Shown one piece after another: positions 1-5,702 of a DNA stretch of 10,003 nucleotides. The stretch lies in NCBI GenBank assembly GCA_030691585.1, contig JAUYEC010000206.1, positions 1-10,003 of the forward strand. Reading direction: 5' to 3'. Each line of letters begins with the position of its first letter. Positions within the stretch are counted from its first letter, which is position 1. The DNA comes from Candidatus Omnitrophota bacterium. Its GTDB lineage: Bacteria > Omnitrophota > Gorgyraeia > Gygaellales > Profunditerraquicolaceae. The notes beneath the pieces are model-generated. The model saw nothing but the letters and a program-made list of their open reading frames with translations, ran no database searches and was not told where the DNA came from. The translations under genes were made by a program, and so were the position numbers.

Positions 1-771
1 TCCGGACCGTTCCTTCTGCTCCTCTTGGCCCGCCTGATCTTTACGCTGCTGTTCAGAACGCCCTTGCTGCTGCTTTTTTTCTTCCTGATCCTGTTGCCCG
101 AATTTATTATCTTCCTGCCCCTTTTTATTCTCCTGGCTCTCTTGTCCCTGCTTGTTCTCTTGCTGTTGACTTTGTTTATTCTCCTGTTGCTGGTTATCTT
201 TATTCTCCTGCCCCTGTTGGCCGGATTGTTCTTTATTTTCCTGTTTTTGCTTCTGGCCGCCCTTATTTTGCTGCTGCGGCTGGTGCTTCAGCTTTTCTTT
301 AAACTCTTTTAGTTTAATTTCAACGATCTTGTAATTGGCCTTTGCGTCTTCGTCATCCGGGGTTATTTCCGTTGTGCGTTTATAATTATTAAGAGCGCCC
401 TCCAATAACTGCACGGCAGAGCTTAAATCGCTGTTTTCTTTAGACAGGCCAAACATATACTTTGAATTACCGAGATTGTAATTGGCCTTAGCTTCAAGAT
501 CCCTATCTTCCGTCGCTAAAGCTTTCTCAAAAAAAGCGTTTGCCTGCTGATAGTCCCCGGATTTATAGCGCGCCGCACCGGAGTTAAAATTGATCAATGC
601 TGAATTCGACTGTTGAGTAAGCGCCTGCTCATATAATTCAAGCGCCTTGCCGTAATCCTTTAAGCCATACGACCTGTTGCCCTTTTCCACAATACCGGCA
701 GTGCTTGCGGCTATAGCCTGAGAGCATAACAAACATATTATTATACCGCTTAAAAGCAATTTTTTCATCAT
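1..771 (-). CDS. batC: BatC-like secreted TPR protein, 3' end cut by window edge
   Basis: The reading frame is open from 771 to the window edge with no stop, so 257 residues are visible and the C-terminus is missing. Residues 1-22 look like a signal peptide (MMKK, a hydrophobic stretch, then a Q-A-I-A-A cleavage-type end), which places the protein in the periplasm or at the membrane. Residues about 25-150 carry TPR-type helices: YGKALELYEQAL, then NFNSGAARYKSGDYQQANAFFEKAL, then ANYNLGNSKY. From about residue 158 the chain turns into a low-complexity Q/N/E/K tail with repeated QENK units. BatC/BatE proteins of bat operons share this plan of TPRs plus a charged, Gln-rich linker. The start overlaps the batB stop as ATGA, with no clear ribosome site, which points to translational coupling. 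A second ATG follows directly. The partner proteins are presumably BatA and BatB. The TPR call is sure; the BatC name rests mainly on context. Confidence 0.82.
   Translation of the reverse strand, partial: MMKKLLLSGIIICLLCSQAIAASTAGIVEKGNRSYGLKDYGKALELYEQALTQQSNSALINFNSGAARYKSGDYQQANAFFEKALATEDRDLEAKANYNLGNSKYMFGLSKENSDLSSAVQLLEGALNNYKRTTEITPDDEDAKANYKIVEIKLKEFKEKLKHQPQQQNKGGQKQKQENKEQSGQQGQENKDNQQQENKQSQQQENKQGQESQENKKGQEDNKFGQQDQEEKKQQQGRSEQQRKDQAGQEEQKERSG
124..243 (-). repeat. Degenerate in-frame repeat coding for QENK units in the TPR protein tail
   Basis: The plus-strand 12-mer TTTATTCTCCTG occurs exactly at 124-135, 175-186 and 199-210, with a one-base variant at 232-243. Spacings of 51, 24 and 33 bp are all multiples of three, so the minus-strand reading (Q-E-N-K) is preserved. 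Further weaker copies lie between them (for example around 151-163). The pattern is typical of a low-complexity linker that grows and shrinks by slippage or unequal exchange. Confidence 0.7.
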
Positions 772-1772
772 CGCGTTTGTCGTGTTTCGCTTGTAATAAG
801 TTCCAGCAAAATAAGCAATAATCCGGCAAGCAGGAATATCTGGAATCTTTCGACGTAGAGTTTGCTCATCCTGGACTGGGATTCACGCTTTTCTAATTTG
901 GACAATTTTTCTTTGTAGAGGAAATTCAGGCCGAATTCGGCATTTGTGGCGCGTACATACGCCCCGCCCGTTGCCAGGGCGATCGACTGCAGCGCCTCTT
1001 CATTTAAACGCGACTTTACCGCGTTACCCTGGTTATCTTTCAGGAATTCCCTTACTCCGCCTTCTCCTTGGGTAAAGATCAACTCGCCTTCCTTTGTGCC
1101 GATACCGATGCAACAGATGATTATGCCCTGCGCCTTAGCCTCTTCGGCAAGTTTGGCCGGATCGCCTTCGTGGTCCTCGCCGTCTGTAATAATTATAAGC
1201 ACCTTGTCTTTTGCCTCGCCTGCCGGATAGCCGCGCATTGCCTCTCTTATAGCGCTTGAGATAACGGTTCCGCCCAGGGGGATAGTGTCGGCGTCTATGC
1301 TTTCCAGGGATAATAAAAATCCGCCGTAATCAACCGTAAGCGGGCATTCCAGAAAAGAGCTTCCGGAAAATGCGATCAGCCCGATCCTGTCACCTTTTAT
1401 CTCCCGCACAAAATCCCCGATCGCAAGTTTTGCGCGTTCAAGGCGGCTGGGTTTAATATCCGCGGCAAGCATGCTCTTTGACGTATCCAGGGCAATGATT
1501 ATATCCAATCCTTTATGTTTTACCTCCTGCCATTTAAATCCCCATTGCGGCCGCATCAGCGCTAAAAAGCAAAGAACAATCCCCGCGATCAAAAAATAAG
1601 TTTTTAATTTTTGCCTTGCCGGATCCGCCTGCGCCAGTAATTCCGCAAGCACGCCCTTTTGCGCGAATTTCTCCCGTGCTGCCCTGCGCGCGGCATTGGC
1701 CCATACATAAAATACACCTAAGGCAGCAACAAGGAAAAAGAATAAAATAAAATTCGGTTGGGCGAATCTCAT
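768..1772 (-). CDS. batB: BatB-like membrane-anchored von Willebrand A protein
   Basis: This 334-residue protein has hydrophobic segments at about 8-25 and 57-73 and a C-terminal one at about 310-326, flanking a vWA domain at about 88-285. The metal-ion-dependent adhesion site is intact: DTSKS at 96-100 (DxSxS), Thr169 in PLGGT, and Asp197 in ITDGED. Such proteins bind a divalent cation and protein partners and face the periplasm or cytoplasm from the inner membrane. BatA and BatB pairs of this type form the core of bat (aerotolerance) operons. The ATG at 1770-1772 lies 3 bp after the batA stop and has an AAAGG-like ribosome site inside the batA end. The stop overlaps the next gene by 4 bp. 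BatA and BatB are similar paralogues; this one is called B because it is the second and directly precedes the TPR gene. Confidence 0.9.
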   Translation of the reverse strand: MRFAQPNFILFFFLVAALGVFYVWANAARRAAREKFAQKGVLAELLAQADPARQKLKTYFLIAGIVLCFLALMRPQWGFKWQEVKHKGLDIIIALDTSKSMLAADIKPSRLERAKLAIGDFVREIKGDRIGLIAFSGSSFLECPLTVDYGGFLLSLESIDADTIPLGGTVISSAIREAMRGYPAGEAKDKVLIIITDGEDHEGDPAKLAEEAKAQGIIICCIGIGTKEGELIFTQGEGGVREFLKDNQGNAVKSRLNEEALQSIALATGGAYVRATNAEFGLNFLYKEKLSKLEKRESQSRMSKLYVERFQIFLLAGLLLILLELITSETRQTR

Positions 1773-1775
1773 ACT

Positions 1776-2771
1776 TTATGGAACCTTTCGCAATATCGTA
1801 TTTGTCAAAACAATCTCCAATATCAGGAGAAGTAATCCCGGCACAAGAAATAACGGTAACAATTCGTTATATTCCAGGTAACCTTTTTCCTGGACCGGAG
1901 TTTTTTCCAGCTTATCGATCTCGTTATAAATTTTACGCAGGCTTTCCGTATCCGTGGCGCGGTAGAATTTACCTGCGGTAATGGAGGCGATCTTGGTTAA
2001 AGCTTCTTCATCGAGGTCAATTTCAACCTCCTGATAGGCCTTATTGCCAAAAAAATCCTGCACCGGGAAAGGCACCGGCCCCTTGCCGCCCGCCCCGATT
2101 GTATAGATCTTTATGTTCAGGGCCTTGGCTGCCTCGGCCGCGGTCAAAGGAGAAATTTTTCCCATATTATTGCGGCCATCGGTCAATAGAATAATTACTT
2201 TGCTTTGAGCCTTGCTGGTTTTCAGGCGATTTAATGACGTGGCAACGCCTGAGCCGATGGCAGTGCCGTCTTCGAGCAAGCCGCATTTTATACGCTCAAG
2301 GTTCGCCCGCAGCCAATCATAATCAAGCGTTAACGGGCACACTGTATAGGCGCGCGCGGCAAAAGTGACAATGGCTATGCGGTCATTCTTTCGTCCCTTG
2401 ATAAAATCACCTACCACGTCCTTGATCACGTCAACCCTGGCTTGACGCTTACCGTTTAATTTGAAATCCTCGGCAAGCATACTGGTTGAGGAATCAAGTG
2501 CCACAACAATATCTATTCCCTCGGTCTCTATCAAGGAATCCGCCACCGGCGATTGGGGCCTTGCCAAGGCAATAATTATCAATATTGCAGCGCTCAATCG
2601 CAAATAAATTATTTTTTGGCTCAAGAACACTTTAAAGGTAGGCAATAAGTCCTTAACCAGGTCTTCCGAGGAAAATTTCAGGCCGCTTTTTAGATCCTTG
2701 CGCCCGGCGTAAAAAATCGCCAGAAACGCAAGCGGCAGTAAGAGAAAAAATATAGGGCTATGGAATGTCAT
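1776..2771 (-). CDS. batA: BatA-like membrane-anchored von Willebrand A protein
   Basis: The 331-residue product starts with a hydrophobic segment (about 5-21), has a second at about 56-70 ending in the ALARPQ signature, and ends with a third at about 304-322. Between them lies a vWA domain with a complete metal site: DSSTS at 93-97, Thr170 in EDGTAIGSG, and Asp198 in LLTDGRNN. The family acts at the inner membrane as a scaffold or client for MoxR ATPases and is linked to oxygen and envelope stress tolerance. The ATG begins 10 bp after the stop of the upstream gene and only 20 bp after a palindromic repeat. I see no good Shine-Dalgarno sequence, which may be a consequence of that repeat, so translation probably depends on coupling. 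Paralogous to the following batB. Confidence 0.9.
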   Translation of the reverse strand: MTFHSPIFFLLLPLAFLAIFYAGRKDLKSGLKFSSEDLVKDLLPTFKVFLSQKIIYLRLSAAILIIIALARPQSPVADSLIETEGIDIVVALDSSTSMLAEDFKLNGKRQARVDVIKDVVGDFIKGRKNDRIAIVTFAARAYTVCPLTLDYDWLRANLERIKCGLLEDGTAIGSGVATSLNRLKTSKAQSKVIILLTDGRNNMGKISPLTAAEAAKALNIKIYTIGAGGKGPVPFPVQDFFGNKAYQEVEIDLDEEALTKIASITAGKFYRATDTESLRKIYNEIDKLEKTPVQEKGYLEYNELLPLFLVPGLLLLILEIVLTNTILRKVP

Positions 2772-2781
2772 ATTGAACTCA

Positions 2782-3312
2782 TCAAGCCACTGTAGGGGCG
2801 GGTTTCAAACCTGCCCCTACGTCGCACGTTTCATCCACTAATTTTTTGGCCGACTCAAAAATCGCCTCCATATCAGCGGCTGAAGGCGCGTGTTTTGCGA
2901 ATTTGACCAGGTCGCAGGCCACAAGAAAATCCTTTAAAAGTGCCTTATGCTCACGGACAAACTCAGCCTTATCACGCACATAAGAAAGGAACTCTTCGGT
3001 AGTCATTTCCGGGGCCTTGAGCAAAAACCTGTTCTCCAGGTAATGCCGGATAATGTCGGATATCTGGCTGTAATATTCCTTGATCCTTCCCTGCCGGATA
3101 AGATCACTTTGCCTTAGCGCCTCTAATTGCTTATAGGCGATCTCATGCGCCAAAAGCTTGCGGACAACAGCGGCGGCCGACTTACGCCGGGATAAATACA
3201 AGAACACAAGCGCCGCGCCAACCACGAGGAGCAATATCGCCGCCCAAAAATAAAAATTTATATGTCCGTGCAAAGAGAGCGGCCCCTTTATATCGCGCAA
3301 GGCTTCATCCAC
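2782..3312 (-). CDS. DUF4381-like small membrane protein with repeat-derived C-terminus
   Basis: A 176-residue protein with one membrane segment at about 18-40 followed by a basic stretch (SRRK) and a soluble helical domain. The soluble part contains the pattern GRIKEYYSQISDIIRHYLENRF, then MTTEEFL, then LLKDFLVACDLVKFAK. This is the pattern of DUF4381 and BatD-C-terminal-like proteins, which sit between DUF58 and batA genes in many moxR clusters. No enzymatic motif is visible; a role in assembling the vWA proteins is an inference. The start is GTG at 3310-3312, overlapping the DUF58 stop by one base as TAGTG and served by AAGGAG 9 bp upstream. Residues 165-174 (VGAGLKPAPT) are not family sequence: they are encoded by a palindromic repeat, and the stop TGA follows two codons later. 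Confidence 0.85.
   Translation of the reverse strand: MDEALRDIKGPLSLHGHINFYFWAAILLLVVGAALVFLYLSRRKSAAAVVRKLLAHEIAYKQLEALRQSDLIRQGRIKEYYSQISDIIRHYLENRFLLKAPEMTTEEFLSYVRDKAEFVREHKALLKDFLVACDLVKFAKHAPSAADMEAIFESAKKLVDETCDVGAGLKPAPTVA
2792..2820. repeat. 29-bp palindromic repeat copy A, inside the end of a CDS
   Basis: Arms GTAGGGGCGGGTTT and AAACCTGCCCCTAC flank a single central C, with one mismatch that becomes a G-U pair in RNA. The same unit recurs at 9408-9438 as a perfect palindrome. On the minus strand it encodes VGAGLKPAPT at the C-terminus of the DUF4381-like protein. It behaves like a dispersed REP-type element, though two copies in one window cannot show how many exist in the genome. 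Confidence 0.85.
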
Positions 3313-4190
3313 TAGCGCCTTCTCCTTTCCCTGGAGCGGAAAAATTTCAGCAAACTCCGCGAGTACGGTATATCCGTGCGCACGTCTATGGTATCCACGC
3401 GCGCCGAAGCAAAAAGGGAATTCCTTTGCTTTATCCGCGCCTGGCTCCTGCGCGCGTATTCAAGCCGCAAGTTCCTGTCCGAAGTATCTAAAATAAAATC
3501 ACGCCCCTTTTCCGGGTCAAATAATTTTACCAGTCCGGCGTCGGGAAGTTCCAATTCGCACGGGTCAGTGACCGTGACAGCCACGATATCATGGCGCTTA
3601 TTGGCAACGGTAAGTTTCTTTTTAAAATCCGGGGCGAAAAAATCCGAGATGATAAAAGTTACCGTCCTGCGCGTAGTCAGCCGGTTAAGATAATCCAGGG
3701 CGCCTGCAATGTCAGTGCCCGTGCCCTGCGGCTTAAAATAAAGCGCTTCGCGGATCACCCGCAGCACATGGCGCAGGCCCTTGCGCGGCGGAATAAATTT
3801 TTCTATCCTGTCGGTAAAGGCGATAAAACCCACCTTGTCATTGTTCTTTATAGCGGAAAACGCCAGGACCGAGCAAAGTTGCGCCGCAAGCTGCATCTTT
3901 AATTGTTGGGCGGTGCCGAAATAAGACGAAGCAGACATGTCCAGCAAAAGCATCACTGTCAGTTCCCTTTCCTCGATGAATTTTTTAACAAAGGGCTGGC
4001 CGGTGCGCGCGGTGACGTTCCAGTCAATAGAGCGGATCTCATCCCCGGGCTGGTACTGGCGCACCTCATAAAATTCCATGCCTTTGCCCTTGAACACGCT
4101 GTGATACTGGCCGGCAAAGACATCGGTGACCATGCGCGATGTGGTAATTTGGATACGCCTTATCTGTTTTAATATGTCCTTAGGTATCAT
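3312..4190 (-). CDS. DUF58 family protein (vWA-like partner of MoxR)
   Basis: The product has 292 residues from the ATG at 4188-4190 and no membrane segment, unlike longer DUF58 proteins. The family hallmark is at 40-76: FYEVRQYQPGDEIRSIDWN, then ARTGQPFVKKF and EERE. A vWA-like fold follows with DMSAS at 84-88 (DxSxS) and a hydrophobic strand ending in ISDFF at about 183. DUF58 proteins are regularly encoded next to MoxR ATPases and are thought to be their substrates or adaptors; the exact function is unknown. The frame is open up to a TTG at 4202, but the ATG gives the standard family N-terminus (MIPKDILKQIRRI), so it was chosen even though no clear ribosome site precedes it. The C-terminus is very basic (RSRERRRR). 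The stop overlaps the next gene's GTG by one base. Confidence 0.93.
   Translation of the reverse strand: MIPKDILKQIRRIQITTSRMVTDVFAGQYHSVFKGKGMEFYEVRQYQPGDEIRSIDWNVTARTGQPFVKKFIEERELTVMLLLDMSASSYFGTAQQLKMQLAAQLCSVLAFSAIKNNDKVGFIAFTDRIEKFIPPRKGLRHVLRVIREALYFKPQGTGTDIAGALDYLNRLTTRRTVTFIISDFFAPDFKKKLTVANKRHDIVAVTVTDPCELELPDAGLVKLFDPEKGRDFILDTSDRNLRLEYARRSQARIKQRNSLFASARVDTIDVRTDIPYSRSLLKFFRSRERRRR
3322..3327 (-). promoter_or_regulatory. Ribosome binding site deciding the GTG start of the DUF4381-like gene
   Basis: The minus strand reads AAGGAG here, followed by a 9-base spacer and then GTG at 3312. The ATG at 3306-3308 is in another frame, so this site and the TAGTG overlap together support the GTG start. 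Confidence 0.7.
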
Positions 4191-4218
4191 ATTCAGCAGC
4201 AATAAGTTAGAGATTGAA

Positions 4219-4253
4219 AGGGTGGCACCCTGGGGAACGTCCCCCTAGGGGAC
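4219..4253. repeat. Composite GC-rich palindrome across the moxR stop codon
   Basis: Three adjoining inverted repeats lie here. AGGGTG-G-CACCCT at 4219-4231 has 6-bp arms, GGGGA-ACG-TCCCC at 4232-4244 has 5-bp arms, and GTCCCC-CTA-GGGGAC at 4239-4253 has 6-bp arms. The last two share an arm and are mutually exclusive. The moxR stop (CTA on the plus strand, 4245-4247) forms the loop of the third. No T-tract follows on the minus strand, so an intrinsic terminator is unlikely. An RNA-processing or REP-like role is possible. Confidence 0.65.
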
Positions 4254-5237
4254 TTCGACCTCGCTGAAGATTTTTTTGATGATGTCTTCGGAAGTTTTCT
4301 CTTCGGCTTCAGCTTCGTAACTGACAATGACCCTGTGCCGGAGGACGTCGGCGCCGATAGACTTGACATCCTGGGGAGTGACATAGCCTCTGCCCTGAAT
4401 AAAGGCGTAGGCCTTGGATGCCAGTGTCAGATAGATTGTGGCGCGGGGCGATGCGCCGTATTGGATAAGGTTTGCCAACTCATCCAGCTTGTATTTTTTG
4501 GGATCCCTTGTGGCAAAAACTATATCAAGAATATATTTTTCGATTTTTTCATCCATATATATCTCGTCTACGACCTGGCGCGCGCGGATAATATCCTGCG
4601 GGCCGACAACGGGCTTTACTTCATACTGCTTATGGGTAAAGCTCATCCGCTTCATAATCTTATACTCTTCATCTATGTTAGGATAAGTTATATTGACCTT
4701 AAGCATAAACCTGTCCACCTGGGCCTCGGGCAAAGGATAGGTGCCTTCCTGCTCTATCGGGTTTTCGGTAGCCATAACCAAAAAAGGATCATCTAACTTA
4801 TAGGTATTCTCGCCGATGGTCACCTGCCGCTCCTGCATTGCCTCAAGAAGAGCGCTCTGCACCTTTGCCGGGGCGCGGTTTATTTCATCGGCCAGGATAA
4901 TATTGGCAAAGACCGGCCCTTTTTTAGTGGTAAACTCCCCGTCTTTGGGATTATAAATAAGGGTACCGATAAGGTCGGCCGGTAAGAGATCAGGAGTAAA
5001 CTGTATCCTTTGAAATTTAGTGTCTATCGCCTGCGCCAATGTCTTTATGGAAAGGGTCTTGGCTAAGCCCGGCACGCCCTCTACCAAGATGTGGCCGTTG
5101 GCCAAGAGGCCAACAAGCAGCCTTTCAATTAAATAGCCCTGGCCGACGATGACTTTTTGCATCTCCGCCGTCAGGCTCTGCACAAACAAGCTTTCTTTCT
5201 GGACTTTTTCATTGATCACTGTAAGACCTGCAGCCAT
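4245..5237 (-). CDS. moxR: MoxR family AAA+ ATPase
   Basis: This is a 330-residue cytoplasmic ATPase of the MoxR subfamily. Walker A is GVPGLAKT at 54-61, Walker B is ILADEIN at 114-120, sensor 1 is Asn159 in MATENPIEQEGTYPLPEAQ, and sensor 2 is Arg265 in GASPRA. A helical lid domain occupies about 225-330. MoxR ATPases act as chaperone-like motors on vWA and DUF58 partners, which here are encoded directly downstream. The ATG at 5235-5237 follows AGGGGG with a 6-base spacer. An in-frame TTG at 5288 would extend the protein by 17 residues into the end of the preceding gene and was rejected. The gap to the response regulator upstream is 25 bp, so co-transcription is likely. Its last codons and stop lie in a palindromic repeat. 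Confidence 0.95.
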   Translation of the reverse strand: MAAGLTVINEKVQKESLFVQSLTAEMQKVIVGQGYLIERLLVGLLANGHILVEGVPGLAKTLSIKTLAQAIDTKFQRIQFTPDLLPADLIGTLIYNPKDGEFTTKKGPVFANIILADEINRAPAKVQSALLEAMQERQVTIGENTYKLDDPFLVMATENPIEQEGTYPLPEAQVDRFMLKVNITYPNIDEEYKIMKRMSFTHKQYEVKPVVGPQDIIRARQVVDEIYMDEKIEKYILDIVFATRDPKKYKLDELANLIQYGASPRATIYLTLASKAYAFIQGRGYVTPQDVKSIGADVLRHRVIVSYEAEAEEKTSEDIIKKIFSEVEVP

Positions 5238-5243
5238 TATGTA

Positions 5244-5249
5244 CCCCCT
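5244..5249 (-). promoter_or_regulatory. Ribosome binding site fixing the moxR start
   Basis: The minus strand reads AGGGGG, then TACATA, then the ATG at 5237. The spacing suits this start and not the upstream TTG at 5288. Confidence 0.65.
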
Positions 5250-5262
5250 ATTTTCTTTAGAA

Positions 5263-5655
5263 TTACGCTCGCCTTGCGTTTTCTTCAATACATTGAATAA
5301 GTTCTGCTGTAGTTACCGGCTTTGCCATAAATGGATGTCCGCCAATAACGCCCTTACCCTCCCTTACTTCTTCTTTCTTGGCGACGGCAGTCAGAAAAAC
5401 TATAGGAATATTTCCTGTCTCCGGGTCATTATCCAGCTGATAAGCCACTTCGCCGCCTTCCATATCCGACATTAAAATATCCAGGAAAATCAGGTTCGGC
5501 TTGAATTCTTTTGCTGCGGCTATACCTTTTATCCCTTCGCGCTCCGCCCTGACTTCATATTCCCCTGCTGCTTCAAGATTCATTTTCACAAGTTTCGTAA
5601 AATCTTCTTCGTCGTCAATAATCAATATCTTTTTTTTCGCGGCTTCATCTACCAT
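5263..5655 (-). CDS. Single-domain response regulator (receiver only)
   Basis: The 130-residue product is a lone CheY-like receiver domain. It shows the acidic pair Asp14-Asp15 in LIIDDEED, the phospho-acceptor Asp59 in LIFLDI, Thr89 in VFLTA, and Lys112 in FMAKPV. No DNA-binding or enzymatic output domain is present, so it must act by contacting another protein or by passing on phosphate. The usual MP after the acceptor Asp is replaced (LDILMSDMEGG), with serine where proline is normally found. The start was set at ATG 5653-5655 because GGAGGA stands 5 bases upstream; ATGs at 5676 and 5685 lie at or before that site. The gene is 47 bp after the histidine kinase, its likely phosphodonor, and 25 bp before moxR. 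Confidence 0.93.
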   Translation of the reverse strand: MVDEAAKKKILIIDDEEDFTKLVKMNLEAAGEYEVRAEREGIKGIAAAKEFKPNLIFLDILMSDMEGGEVAYQLDNDPETGNIPIVFLTAVAKKEEVREGKGVIGGHPFMAKPVTTAELIQCIEENARRA

Positions 5656-5660
5656 GGTAT

Positions 5661-5666
5661 TCCTCC
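5661..5666 (-). promoter_or_regulatory. Strong ribosome binding site of the response regulator gene
   Basis: GGAGGA on the minus strand, with the 5-base spacer ATACC before ATG 5655. It is the best ribosome site in the window and excludes the longer starts at 5676 and 5685. Confidence 0.8.
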
Positions 5667-5702
5667 TTTTTTTCATGATCGCCATTTTTTGGCCATCAAT
5701 GA

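Noticed and set aside
25..312. Plus-strand ORF of 95 residues that looks like a very hydrophobic Leu/Phe-rich membrane protein
   Set aside because: It is the complement of the Q/N/E/K-rich tail of the TPR protein: CAG/CAA, GAG, AAA and AAC codons read backwards give Leu, Phe and Val codons. The minus-strand frame continues from a signal peptide and TPRs.
638..829. Minus-strand ORF of 63 residues across the batB-TPR junction
   Set aside because: It is overlapped by two convincing genes and has no domain or ribosome site.
4191..4202. TTG start at 4202 for the DUF58 gene
   Set aside because: It adds only four residues before the usual MIPKDIL start of the family and has no ribosome site.
4193..4384. 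Minus-strand ORF of 63 residues ending in GTFPRVPPF
   Set aside because: It is out of frame with moxR and Ser/Lys-rich; its tail is simply the palindrome at 4219-4253 translated.
5238..5288. N-terminal extension of MoxR from a TTG at 5288
   Set aside because: It would overlap the response regulator gene and lacks family similarity; the ATG at 5237 has AGGGGG at proper spacing.
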